In this document: positions 53,581 through 64,000 of the stretch, one piece after another
Numbering within the stretch: position 1 is the first letter of the stretch
Layout: every line of letters begins with the position of its first letter
NCBI GenBank assembly: GCA_029961685.1
Contig: JARWKL010000002.1
Location: forward strand, 33,696,908 to 33,760,907
Source of the DNA: Aristolochia californica
Lineage: Eukaryota; Streptophyta; Magnoliopsida; Piperales; Aristolochiaceae
Direction of reading: 5' to 3'
Length of the DNA stretch: 64,000 nt
Made by a program: the position numbers and the translations under genes
The notes under the pieces: model-generated
Databases searched by the model: none
What the model was told of the DNA's origin: nothing
Seen by the model: only the letters and a program-made list of their open reading frames with translations

Positions 53581-53930
53581 TGATGAGTAGTAGCGACCGA
53601 TACAATAGTTTCAGTCGCCTCTCTTTCGAAGTTTTTGAGATTCCGCTGGCTTCGCTGCGGAAAGTCTCTACGTGAAGCCTCAGCACTCATCGGACTTGGC
53701 ATGGGTGGCGATCCGCTCCGCCTCCATCGAGCGGAAGGACGACCTCTATTTTAAAGACTTCAAGCTTGTCCGATGCATCGGTAGCAGGGACATTGGTCAC
53801 GTTTATCTCTGCTGCCTCTGGAGCTCGGAGAGCAGTTTTTATGCCATGAAGGTGTGGACAAGGAGTTGGTGTTGAAGAAAAAATCCTTGAGAGAGGATAC
53901 GGAGAGGAGTATTCTCAAGATGATCAGCCA
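53581..53930 (+). pseudogene. PINOID-like AGC kinase fragment, block B
   Basis: From the ATG equivalent to 16970, after a one-base loss near 53660, the frame reads VKPQHSSDLAWVAIRSASIE, YFKDFKLVRCIGSRDIGHVY and SSESSFYAMKV. This is the N-lobe of a plant AGC VIII kinase. The Gly-rich loop is degraded (GSRDIGHV for GxGDIGxV); AMKV holds the ATP-binding Lys. Frames then break (LRED, RSILKMI), and the catalytic loop is absent. It is carried inside an LTR element just after the leader, like the thioesterase fragment. Confidence 0.72.
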
Positions 53931-54171
53931 CGCTCTATTTGTCGTCACCAGAGAAGACGACTCAAAACCCGAGAGAAATTTTTTTTCCAGCTGCATGGTT
54001 TCCGTGGGATGACGATGACGCCGAATTACCATTTTCAAGCTCTATTTTTGTCCTTTGGATGCGGGAAGATGATATTTTTGAAACTCCAAAATTGGTCTCA
54101 GGAGTTTCCTTTTTTTCCTACTGCTACTGCGGGATCCTTGGTCCGAAAGTTTATGTTATTCGAAAAGTTTC
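53931..54171 (+). other. Unidentified tail of kinase-carrying element
   Basis: Open stretch VVTREDDSKPERNFFSSCM and similar, not kinase-like; ends at the LTR at 54172. Confidence 0.3.
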
Positions 54172-54605
54172 TGTTCAATTTATGGAAAAGAGAAATACTT
54201 CATTGACTTATTATAATCAGAGTACATGAACCACTATTTATAATAGAGGAAGGTAGTAGAGTCCAATTACAATAAAACTACCCTTTTCCCAATTACACCT
54301 AAACTCTAACACTTATGGATAAGCCTTAACATGATTAAATAACTCAATATAAATAAAAGACAAACATATCTCCAACTAGAACTTTTCTAGGACGTGACCA
54401 TAAGATAAAGATGCCTTTGTGAGTCCTTCTTGATCTTCCAACTTCTGTGATAAGGATGTCAGTTCATGGTAATCATAGTGGGTCCCACTTCTTATAGGCT
54501 TGGGCCCATCTTGTGGGCCTTCTTTGGTCGTGTGTCCCATCTAATAATACTCTTAGATATGTGGGCCTTCCTTTGTCGTGTGGGCTTGGGCCCTATCTTC
54601 CAACA
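54172..54605 (-). mobile_element. Copia-type 3' LTR (434 bp)
   Basis: Begins TGTTCAATTTATGGAAAAG and ends ATCTTCCAACA, with the polypurine tract (plus CTCCCCCTCAAGCTAGGGG) adjoining. Its partner LTR would lie right of the window; gypsy 2 is inserted in its interior. Confidence 0.75.
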
Positions 54606-55482
54606 CTCCCCCTCAAGCTAGGGGTGAGAGAACATCATGAACTCCAAGCTTGTTGCAAATGACATATAGAATCTTTTTTGTATAAAATGGTAGTCCTCCC
54701 ATCTTCCAACACTCCCCCTCACACTGGTGCTATCTTCCATGAGGCCTAGTTGGTCAATCCACGGGGCGTATAGCATAGATGTAATAATAAGTTCCTCCGT
54801 CATGATTTCCCAACCATGATATTTTTTTACAGGATATCCTCAGATCATCTCCAAAGGTGGTGTTACGGAGGATCTCACGCCAGCAGTCCCCCTCAAGTTG
54901 GTACGTATAGATCTCAGATGCCCAACTTGCCAATTGAGTTGTAGAATTTTTGCAGCATACTGTTTTTTCAAGTATGTCTATTAACTAGTCTTTAGATTTA
55001 ACCAATGGGAATCAAATTATTTTAGATTCAATGGTTTTTTCTATGGTCAAATATGGTCTAGATCATATATCCGCTATTCTTCAACGCTCCATCAAGTTCG
55101 GTCGGCGGAAGTCTATTTCACGACTGAGGCCATCGAGATTATTTTAGAATTATTCAAGATAGTCACCGGTGTCACATGTCATTGTAGATCACACATTTTG
55201 GAGATGTCGTTGCCATCAATATATGTAATAGTAATGTTGGTGGTCTAGATCGGGGTTGAAGCTTTTCTCAAAGCTTCAGCCATTCTCGTGGTCAACTCGA
55301 CCACGAGTAAAGGAGATTGAAGTATATCCTCATTCAAATACCCCAGTTTATCTTTGCTTGAGATATATATCTCGATGGCCTGGGATAGGTCTGACTCAAG
55401 TCTGGTCCGATTCTAGTCCGGGTCGAGTCTTGGTCTGAGTCGAGTCGAGTCTTGTCTGAGTCAAGTCTTGTCCGAATCTAGT
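54606..55482 (-). mobile_element. Internal non-coding part of copia-type element
   Basis: Follows the polypurine tract; includes a second PPT-like CAGTCCCCCTCAAGTTGG near 54880 and GAGTCGAGTCTTG-type reiterations at 55390-55482. The same reiterations resume at 63514 beyond gypsy 2. No coding sequence recognised. Confidence 0.5.
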
Positions 55483-56016
55483 TGTTGAGTTCCCTTGCCA
55501 TGGATCGAGTCACCCAGCGATCTCCTCTGGCTTCCAGGTTGAACGACGACGAAGGGAGTGACTTAGGGTGCTATGAACGTGTTGAATTTATGGAAAAGTG
55601 AAATACTTCGTTGACTTCACTAACTTGTTGTAATCAGAGTACATGAACCTCTATTTATAATAGAGGAAGGTAGTAGAGTCCAATTACAATAAAACTACCC
55701 TTGTCCCAATTACACCCAAACTCTAACACTTAAGGTAAGTCCTAACATAATTAGGTAACTCAATATTGATAAAATAAAAATTTAACTTAAACTTAAACTC
55801 TTCTTGGTCGTGACCCTAAGATAAAGATACTTTTGTGAGTCCTTCTTGATCTTCCAACTGATGTGATAAGGATCTCAGCTCTTGGTAATCATTGTGGGTC
55901 CTACTTCTTATGGGCTTGGGCCCATCTTGTGGGCCTTCCTTGGTCATGTGGCCCATCTTATAATAATCTTACATATGTGGGCCTTGGTCGTTTGGGCTTG
56001 ATCTTATCTTCCAACA

Positions 56017-58039
56017 CTCCCCCTCAAGCTAGGGGTGAGAGAACAACATGAACTCCTAGCTTGCTGCAAATGATGTATAAAATATTTTTGTATAAAATGG
56101 CACAACTTCCAATATGCCTTCATCTTCCAACATTCCCCCTCATGTTGTTGTGTCCTTCCATGAGGCCCTACGACATTATAAGTGAGAGTAAAAATCACTC
56201 CTAGCCGGTAAGTCATTGCTTCATACTCCAGTCTTAATGCTAGATGTAGGGCACACTCCACTGCAATCGGTAGTGTGTCTATCGGCATTGGTCTGAAGTG
56301 TCCACCACCGTGTCCCTCCACAGGACAACGACTCTCAAGTGGTGGAAGACATATAAAACCATTACAGGAGAGGAGGGGGTGATAACTTAGATGTAATCAT
56401 AAGTTCCTCTGTCATGGACTTCCAACCGCAAATAATTTTCATCTTTTTGACGGGGATGAAGTTCCTCCGTCGTGGACTCCCAACCACAAATAATTTTCAT
56501 CTTTTTGACGGGGATGAAGTTCCTCCATCATGGACTTCCAATCACAAATAATTTTCATCTTTTTGACGGGGGTGAAGTTACTCCATCGTGGACTCCCAAC
56601 TACAAATAATTTTCATCTTTTTGACAGAGATGAAGTTCCTCCGTCGTGGACTCCCAACCACAAAAAAATTTGATCTTTTTGACGGGGTAAAATAAATGAT
56701 GACATGAGACCACCTCTTATTCAATAATAATGTCCTTAAAGTGACATAATAGCTGCAACTAAATATAACACGACCATCTTCCAACACATATAACACGAAC
56801 CAAATAGTAAACTTTGTCAAAGAACCCATGAAATAATCCGATATACAAATTTCTTATTAGATGCTCAAGCTTCATCTTTTGTTCTCACCCTTTCTTGAAT
56901 ATTTTGGTCACATAAACTTATCCACAACATAAGGAATAAAATACCTCTTTCTTGTACTTCTTGTACTTCTCTCCCTCAAGTTGGGAGGTAATGGCAGTGA
57001 TCCCAGCTTGAACCAAATATCATAGATGTAGCAATAAACCAAAATAACAAAGATGTATAAGCAAGCCCTCAGACCAGGGAGAAGTGAAATATTTTTCCTG
57101 ATATATCAACTCAAAAAGTGGTTCAAATAATTGGCATAAATTCGGATTTTTCAATACAACAGAATACCAACATGACCTTTGATCTTCCAATTCGAATATA
57201 TCTTTAAATATAGATCAGATTGACATGAAATTTTCTTTGTCTGAAACTATACTTAAATAATTTCATCCAAGTATAACATATCTTCAGAAAATATAATTAT
57301 CAGATGATAAATAATCTGATAGGTTTCGGTCTCTGTCATATGGCCGAACTAAGTTTTGTTTCTCCTGTTTTTCCAGAACGACCATTGACTCTTTCAAGAT
57401 CAATATCTCCTTATAAAAAAATCATACCAAGAATTGGTTGAATAGGTAAGAAAATAGAATTACTTATATTTCTTTTTATATATAATTCTCCATATAAAGT
57501 CTCTTTATTGATAGCATAAAATACTCGGAAATTGATGCTTTCTGTTGCCACTCGAACCTCTTTTTCAATCTAACCTTTCTTGCTTCAAATATCGATTTCT
57601 CTTTGTAGATAACTCAGCTAAAAAATTGGTTGAATAGGTAAAAGAATATACTTATAGGTATTTATTTTTATATATATTTCTTCAAATAAATTCTAGTTCT
57701 TGATAGCAAAAAATACTTCAGAATCTGAAGATTGCTGTTGCTGGTCAAACCTTTTTGCAAACTGAACTTCGCTCATTGAAATATCGATATCTCTCTGACG
57801 ATAACTCCGATTGGAACAAATATTTCTTCTTTGGAAATTATACTCAAATATCTTTTCGTCAATATATAACTTGAAATATTGAATACTACTTATAGGGGTG
57901 AAAATCGCAATGAAAACTACGGGTGTAGGGACTAAAAAAAAAAACTACGAACCTAGACCTAGGGTTTGGGGTTTAGAAAATAGATCACGTTACCTCCGTG
58001 AGTTGACAAAGTCAACTCACAGAACTTGTTCTGATACCG
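56017..58039 (-). other. Interior of the non-autonomous element
   Basis: No reading frame beyond about 105 codons and no retroelement domain. Contains the 58-bp tandem array, then AT-rich sequence with ATATCGATTTCTC-like repeated words (57570-57800). Confidence 0.7.
56401..56688 (+). repeat. 58-bp tandem repeat, five units
   Basis: Unit AAGTTCCTCCGTCGTGGACT...CTTTTTGACGGGGATG. Starts at 56401, 56459, 56517, 56575 and 56633, each exactly 58 bases apart, with scattered substitutions. Non-coding. Confidence 0.92.
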
Positions 58040-58773
58040 TGTCAAATTTATGGAAAAGTGAAATACTTCTTTGACTTCAATAATTTGTTGTAATCAGAGT
58101 ACATGAACCTCTATTTATAATAGAGGAACGTAGTAGAGTCCAATTACAATAAAACTACCCTTGTCCCAATTACACCCAAACTCTAACACTTCATAGCATA
58201 ATTAAGGTAAGTCCTAACATAATTAGGTAACGCAATATTGATAAAAGATAAATATAACTTAAACTAAAACTCTTCATGGTAGTGACCCTAAGATAAAGAT
58301 ACTTTTGTGAGTCCTTCTTGATATTCCAACTGATGTGATAAGGACGCCAACTCTTGGTAATCATTATGGGTCCTACTCCTTATGGGCTTGGGCCCATCTT
58401 GTGGGCATTCCTTGGTCATGTGGCCCATCTTATAATAATCTTACATATGTGGACCTTCTTGGTCATTTGGGTTTGATCTTATCTTCCAACAGAACAACCA
58501 ATGGTTGATAACCGATGAGCTTTCGAAGGATCTCCACCCTTAGGCCTCGTGAGAGAGAGAAATCGATCTCATTTATAACTATTGACCAATGCTTCCTTTC
58601 TTCATTCAACGACGTTCCTATAAAAGATTAGGGACACACACCAACAAAGGCCAACGACAAGGCCATAGTTTTGAAAGAAATTACATCAATACCACTTAAT
58701 TGAGAAATCTGAAAATTACATAAGTTACCCTCTACGTCTACCAACTACTCTAGATGTTATGGAGTCCATAACA

Positions 58774-59187
58774 TCACCCCCCCTCCTAGAGAAAAAAATT
58801 TTCCTCAAGCTCAAATGTGGGGTAAAGGGCCCGGGATTCCTCGAGTGGTACTCAGGAGGCTTCAAGCATATTTACGTCAGCCCACTGGACTAAAAGCTCC
58901 CATGACTCCTGAATGCGGCGAGCCTGGAAGACTTTCGTTGGGGAAGGAAGAGCATGACCTTCATGCACTGGAGGCTAGGGCATGTGCAGCATGGGTGAGT
59001 CTCCCAAAAATGGCTTCAAGAGTGAGACATGGAAGACACCATGTATCCTGGCTTCTGGTGGGAGTTGTAGACAATATGCCACACTGCCAATACAAGCCAT
59101 TACTTGGAAAGGGCCATAATATTTGGGAGAAAGTTTGTGCCGTCGTGCTACTGTAAGTGATAGCTGACTGTAAGGCTGAAGTTTCAT
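58774..59187 (-). pseudogene. Integrase C-terminus and chromodomain region, gypsy 2
   Basis: Minus strand: ARRHKLSPKYYGPFQVMACI and PPEARIHGVFHVSLLKPFLG; then broken frames to the polypurine tract (AGGAGGGGGGGGTGA) at the LTR. Equivalent to gypsy 1 3781-4159. Confidence 0.8.
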
Positions 59188-60073
59188 CCAGTCATAATCG
59201 CCCGAAACAAAGAAAGGTCCCTGTGACGCTTGACATAGTAATGCTTCATAGTGTCTTGCACTTTTTGCAAGTAAGCCTTGACCTGTGCAAGCATAGTATC
59301 TCGTTCCTCCAAAGCTTGGTCGATCATCGACACACGAAACAAACCAGGTTCATAAGATAGGATACGAGTGGGTTCACGCCCATAGACCACCCTGAATGGT
59401 GTGGTGCCCAGTGCTGTATGGTAAGAGGTGTTATAACAAGCTAACTAGCGTACCCAACATTTGGGGGTATCCCCGACCAAACACCTCTAATATATCTAAA
59501 GAGTGCGGTTCACCACTTCGGTTTGGCCATCGGATTGAGGGTGATAGGCTGAGGAGAAGGCCAATTTGGTACCCAGTAATTTGAAGAGTTCTTTCCAGAA
59601 GGTACTTGTAAATACATGATCTCTATCACTTGTGATGGTTTCGGGTAGACCATGCAGGCGTACAATCTGATCCATGAAAAGTTGGGCGACATGTGTCGCT
59701 GTATACGGATGCGCCAAGGTAGGAAGTGCTCGTATTTGGAGAACCGATCCACCACTACCAGAATAATAGATTTACCACAAGAAGTGGGAAGGCCCTATAT
59801 AAAATCCATGGATATATCTGCCCATACTTGGGAAGGTAGCTGAAGAGATTGGAGCAGGCCAACTGGGTGTAGGGATTCCGCTTTGTTCCGTTGACAAAAT
59901 TGGCATGCCGAGACATAGTCAGCGATCATATGCTTCATGCCCCTCCAATAGAAGTCCCTGCTAATACAAAAATAAGCTTTCTGCTGGCCCTCATGAGTAC
60001 TATCATGCAATGAAGAGATAATGCTACTGAGTAGAGGGGACATGTGATGGAGAAAAATGCTTTTCTTATACAA
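59188..60073 (-). pseudogene. Integrase core, gypsy 2
   Basis: Minus strand: FYWRGMKHMIADYVSACQFC (zinc region), ADISMDFI with first Asp, [20 protein letters not shown] with second Asp intact, and [15 protein letters not shown] with Glu. Frame breaks near 59460-59495 and 59760. Confidence 0.9.
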
Positions 60074-60163
60074 GATGATGCGGTCCTAAATTTCCCAATG
60101 GCTGTCTAGAGTGCGTTGCTCAATCTTTTGGTACACGTATATGAGCTCGGGATGTTTCTGAAT

Positions 60164-60640
60164 TTAACCTCTTATGGAGTCGAGCAAAAGAAACCGCAGG
60201 TGACTGATAGCATGCAGTTGGGGGTCCAACAAATCCCTGCGTGATAGTGCATCTGCGCCCCTGTTAAGGTGGCCTAGTTTGTACTCCACCTTGAAATCAA
60301 ACCCCATCAGTTTACTCAGCCAATGTTGCTGGGGAGAAGTAGTGATACGTAGCTCCAACAAGTATTTCAAACTACAATGGTCTGTTCGGATCAGAAAGTG
60401 TCGACCCCAAAGATAGGGCCGCCAAAGATGAATGGCTTTGGCTAAGCCAATGAGTTCCCTTTCATATGCAGCTAATTTGTGGTGGTGCGGAGCCAGGTGG
60501 TGGCTGAAGTAGGCGATGGGGTGGTTGTGCTCCTGTAATACTGAGCCAATGCTCCCACTGGAAGCATAACATTCAATAATAAATTGGTCTTCAAAATTTG
60601 GTAGTTGGAGAACCAGTGCAGAGGCTAAAGACTGTTTCAG
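60164..60640 (-). pseudogene. RNase H, gypsy 2
   Basis: Minus strand: PLKHYLL-equivalent KYLLELRITTSPQQHWLSKL, MGFDFKVEYKLGHLNRGADA and LSRRDLLDPQLHAISHL. Upstream part (60380-60620) in broken frames. Confidence 0.82.
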
Positions 60641-61540
60641 CTACTGAAATGATGAATCTGCAATCTCCGTCAATGTGAAGGCATTCCGCTTGAGTAAGTT
60701 CGTAAACGGCACTGCTATTTGGCCATAGTCACGAATAAATTTGTTGTAATAGCCGGAAAGGCCTAGAAACCCTCTTAAAGCCGTGACCGAATGCGGAGTA
60801 GGCCAGTCAATCACTGTTTGTATTTTTCTCATGTCCACTTGAACCCCGGAGGAGGAGATGACATGATCCAAATAAGCAACCTCTGAGGTACCCATCTCAC
60901 ATTTGGATTTATTGAGGAATAAATGGTGTAAGTGCAAGAGCATGAATACGCAAGTGCTGAATGTGGCCATCCCAATCCTACAGATTAGATATCATCAAAG
61001 AATGGGCGAAATACCTCGTTCATGAGTGCATGGAAGGTGGACGGGGCGTTAGAAAGACCAAAGGGCATCACCAAGAACTCAAAATGACCGTGATGTGTAC
61101 GGAAAGAAGTTTTCTCCATATCGTATGGGTGGACCCGAATTTGATAGTAGCCTGATTACAAATCTAGCTTCGTAAATAATTCTGCTACATGGAGCTATTG
61201 AGAGCTCGTCCAATAGTTCATCCACCACTGATATGGGAAATTTATCCTTTACTGTATGAGCGTTGAGCTCCCTTTAGTCCACACAAAAGCGCCAAGAATT
61301 GTCATGTTTTTTTTTACCAACAGCACTGGCGAAGAGAATGGTGAGTGACTGGGCTGAATAATGCCTTGAGCTAACATGATCTGACATTGGTGCTCTATCT
61401 CATCTTTCTTCAAGTGTGGGTAGCGGTAGGGGTGCACCACTACTGGCCCGGTGCCCAACTTTAACCAAATACAGTGATCACAAGCCCGTATCGGAGGAAG
61501 GGCAGCAGGTTGCTGAAATAAGTCATCAAATTCAGCCAAA
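60641..61540 (-). pseudogene. Reverse transcriptase, gypsy 2
   Basis: Minus strand: [34 protein letters not shown], an active-site block FFDDI followed by a stop (about 60985-61000), DMRKIQTVIDWPTPHSVTAL and RGFLGLSGYYNKFIRDYGQI. Several stops and shifts. Confidence 0.88.
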
Positions 61541-61867
61541 AACGATGTGATCTGACTATCATCAGAGTGCCAAACTTGGAGATTTTGGAGAGTACACTAT
61601 AATGGGGCATGAGTACCATGTAAGGTGAGTTTTTTATGATCTTGTGTGAAACTCATAGTAAGGGACTTGAAATCCCATAAAATCGGATCCAACTGCTACA
61701 ACCATTTAATCCCTAGTACCAAATCAAACCCAGCAAATGGAATGATCAAAAACTCTGATGTAAAGGTGTGGCCTTCAATAACGAATGTGACATCTGAACA
61801 CCGAACATAACCCCACGCTGGTAATTTTTTCCCCATTAGCTACAGAAATGGAACTGCGAGAATTGTG

Positions 61868-62100
61868 CTAAAGTGGCAAGACCAACTGGCATGCTGCTGG
61901 TTGGCTGAGGAAATTGTGGGTGCTACCTGAGTCAACCAGTGCGAGTAACATGAGATTTTGAATGCCTGTGTAGACATTTATAGTATTGCTGCTGTGTAAC
62001 CCCATCATGGCATGGAGTGAAATGGCTGGTTCTTCCACTTCTGTGTCTACCTCTTCCTCTAGTGGGGGGCTGTCGTCGGGATCCTCTACCTCTAACCAAA
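61868..62100 (-). pseudogene. Protease, gypsy 2
   Basis: Minus strand: LALVDSGSTHNFLSQPAACQ with intact DSGS. Preceded by LHAMMGLHSSNTINVYTGIQ. C-terminal half degenerate (61560-61867). Confidence 0.85.
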
Positions 62101-63168
62101 ACAGCCTTTTGCATAAGTGGCCTTGGAAGTATTTTTCATCACAATTGAAACACAGCCAATGTGCCTTTCGCTGATCCATTTCTGATTGAGAAAGACGTTT
62201 CCTATACTGTGAGGGAGGTGTGGACCTGGTAGTCTTGGATGGATGTGAAGGGGGTGGCCCTTGGCGTAGAGGGGAGTTGTGGTTTGGGGGGGCATCCGAT
62301 GTCACTTGGCTCTGCCAGGGTGGTCAATGCACCAAGGATTCTTTCATAATCCGTTGTTTGACATCCAGTGTACATGCCAAGTTCATAGCATGGGCTAAGG
62401 ATGGGGGGTCATTCAATTCCACTTCGAGGCGTAGAGCCTCCACCAGTCCAGTAGTAAACAAATGGACATATTGGCTTGGACGCACAAAGGGTCTGGCGCG
62501 GGCAAGGCATTCTTGAAACTGTTTCTGATACTTCTCAATTGACCCTGTTTGTTTGAGATTAACCAAATCCCCTAGAGGATTGCTGCGTGCTGGTGGACCA
62601 AACCTCAACATACAGTAGTCTTTAAAAATTTTCCAATCATACACCTGATGCTCAAAATTAAATTGGGTATACCACAGCTGCACTTCGTCGAGCATGTGGA
62701 AGACAGCTAAAGAAACCCTCTCGTCGAGCTCGGTTCTTTGGTGCCAAAAAAAATGGTCACACCGGTGTAACCAGATTAACGGGTCGGTAGACCCATCATA
62801 CATTGGAAAATTTAATTTGGTGTACCTGGGGACTTTGGAAGGGCTGGTGCTGTGAGGCCCCCCTGGAGGTGGATGGGCGGGACGTAGATAAGGCGCTGGT
62901 GGGGGTGGCATAGTGGGTGCTCAGCAGAGCGGTTGGAATTCTCCGGTAGGGGAGCCTCTCGTGGCCCTTGGAGTTGGATAAGCTGGAGAAGAGCCTCCTT
63001 AATTTCTCGCATCTTTATGCGCATAGAAGTGTGGTAAGTCCGAAGGGCTTGTGATTCAAGCCGAATCTCAACAATGGAGGTGCACAAATCAGCTAGAGAG
63101 GAGGAATTGCCAATGGTGGTCCTGTCTGATACCACGTTGTTGAGTTCCCTTGCCATGGATCGAGTCAC
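62101..63168 (-). pseudogene. Gag, gypsy 2
   Basis: Minus strand: starts MTRSMAREL within the LTR and crosses the primer site as NNVVSDRTTIGNSSSLADL. Capsid (62324-62911): KLNFPMYDGSTDPLIWLHRC, FKDYCMLRFGPPARSNPLGD and YQKQFQECLARARPFVRPSQ. Zinc knuckle CFNCDEKYFQGHLC follows near 62110-62155. Better preserved than in gypsy 1. Confidence 0.9.
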
Positions 63169-63508
63169 CCAATGATCTCCTCTATCTAGGTTGAACGACG
63201 ATGAAGGGAGTGACTGAGGGTGCTTGGAACGACCAATGGTAGATAACTGTTGAGCTTTCGAAGGAGCTCCACCCTTAGGCCTCGTGAGAGAGAGAACCCG
63301 ATCTCATTTATAACTATTGATCAATGCTTCCTTTCTTCATTCAATGACGTCCTTAAAAAAGATAAGGGACACACACCAACAAAGGCCAACGACAATGCCA
63401 TGGTATTGAAAGAAATTACATCAATACCACTTAATTGAGAAATCGAAAAATTACATAAGTTACCCTCTCTGTCTACCAACTACTCTAGATGCTACGGAGT
63501 CCATAACA
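63138..63508 (-). mobile_element. 5' LTR of gypsy element 2 (371 bp)
   Basis: Plus-strand ends TGTTGAGTTCCC and GTCCATAACA. Matches the split left LTR (GCCTCGTGAGAGAGAGAA, AATGCTTCCTTTCTTCATTC). Primer site TGGTATCAGACAGG lies three bases inside (63121-63134, minus). Confidence 0.9.
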
Positions 63509-64000
63509 CTGGTCCAGGGCGAGTCTTGTCTGGTCTGGTCTTGTCCGAGTTGAGTCTGATCTGAATCTTGTCGAGATCGAGTCTTGTTTGGTCTGAGTCA
63601 AACTGCATCGACTACCAACTCTATAGTCTGAAGACTCTGAATTGAGGGGTATAGAAGGTATTGGATGCTGGCAGGCCTTTGCTGTTGCTACTACTTACTC
63701 TTCCCCCATAGAACAACATTTCAAAATTCTTCTTTTTTTTTTGTTGGCTAGCATTTTGGTACACAAATTGGAGTTCTTCACCACAGTTTTTGAAATCTAG
63801 GTACCTAGATAAGAAGAATGTTGTTTTCTTTGTTATTGTCCCATCTCTTCTCTTTTTATGCAGCAGAGTGGTTTATCTTTCTTTAGATCTTGTGAAGAAA
63901 TCGAGCCTTTTTTTAGGCAGATCAGTTTAGCACTCTCACAATGAAATTTTGAGAAATCGTGTCTCTGAAATGGTCGAGTTGTCATCATATCTCATTTATG
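63509..64000. other. Flank with GAGTCTTGTC-type reiterations
   Basis: 63514-63600 continues the GAGTC/CTTGTC reiterations seen at 55390-55482, confirming gypsy 2 split them. The remaining 400 bases are AT-rich with nothing recognisable. Confidence 0.5.

Larger units (their letters stand above)
46570..53704 (+). repeat. Block B: direct duplicate of 9886-17093
   Basis: See block A. Landmarks match in order: copia 2 LTR, EDR1-like exon tail, intron and exon, LTR, pol fragment, LTR, LTR with primer site, kinase fragment. Block B alone has a solo LTR at 51766-52704. Confidence 0.9.
55580..58491 (-). mobile_element. Non-autonomous copia-type element inserted in gypsy 2 LTR (2912 bp)
   Basis: LTRs 55580-56016 (TGTTGAATTTATGG...TTCCAACA) and 58040-58491 (TGTCAAATTTATGG...TTCCAACA), polypurine tract at 56017, primer site at about 58030-58039 (minus GGTATCAGAA), target duplication GAACG (55575-55579) / GAACA (58492-58496). 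The interior is 2 kb with no gag or pol frames, so it needed enzymes from elsewhere. Confidence 0.88.
55483..63508 (-). mobile_element. Ty3/gypsy chromovirus, element 2, with nested insertion
   Basis: 3' LTR 55483-55579 plus 58492-58773 (split), 5' LTR 63138-63508, gag-pol between. Flanking CTAGT (55478-55482) and CTGGT (63509-63513) are probably a one-mismatch target duplication. Frames are broken, so inactive. Confidence 0.9.

Noticed and set aside
56401..56688. Regular repeats that could suggest a CRISPR array
   Set aside because: Units are contiguous with no spacers, sequence is plant nuclear, and the array lies inside an LTR element.
1..64000. A new defence, biosynthetic or signalling gene system
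   Set aside because: No cluster of intact genes exists; all coding traces are retroelement proteins or truncated host-gene fragments.

Overview
This window looks like nuclear DNA of a flowering plant. It is AT-rich, has no long intact genes, and is packed with degenerate LTR retrotransposons of the Ty1/copia and Ty3/gypsy (chromovirus) types. The only cellular genes are broken, plant-type fragments: an EDR1-like MAPKKK, a spinster-type transporter, a 3-ketoacyl-CoA thiolase, an acyl-protein thioesterase and a PINOID-like AGC kinase. I see no tRNA, rRNA, CRISPR array or operon. Nothing here looks like a working new enzyme system; the interest is genome archaeology and gene capture.

Layout. 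1-1761: 5' part of a gene-capturing LTR element (minus strand), its LTR, and an opposing LTR piece. 1762-3580: a TIR-bounded sequence and AT-rich direct repeats. 3704-8527: gypsy element 1 (minus). 8528-9711: non-coding relic of a copia-like element. 9712-17093: block A, the partner of block B (46570-53704). 17094-18546: second copy of the gene-capturing element. 18898-20784: an LTR relic and the 5' exons of the EDR1-like gene. 20842-26668: copia element 1, complete, inside an intron. 26907-26992: next EDR1-like exon, cut by copia element 2 (LTR at 26993-27269, pol to about 30985, containing a 304-bp TRIM). 30991-33950: an LTR relic and the 5' part of copia element 4 (plus). 34012-39160: a plus-strand LTR element with unusual cargo. 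39161-43093: copia element 5 (minus). 43378-46565: third copy of the gene-capturing element, carrying thiolase and spinster fragments. 46570-53930: block B, with the other end of copia 2, EDR1-like 3' exons, a solo LTR and a kinase-carrying element. 54172-63508: copia-type LTR relics and gypsy element 2 (minus), whose left LTR is split by a 2.9-kb non-autonomous element. 63509-64000: flank.

How the pieces fit. Target-site duplications order the events. Copia 1 (TSD CTTTG) sits in an intron of the EDR1-like gene. Copia 2 (TSD ATTAT) cut the following exon. A third copia-type element (TSD TTACC) entered copia 2. The two ends of copia 2 now lie 21 kb apart, and a direct duplicate about 35.7 kb upstream (block A) keeps junctions that block B has lost. 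Several LTR elements carry pieces of unrelated, apparently intron-free host genes just inside their LTRs, as in maize Bs1-type transduction. All host-gene pieces carry stops, frameshifts or truncations and are best read as pseudogenes.
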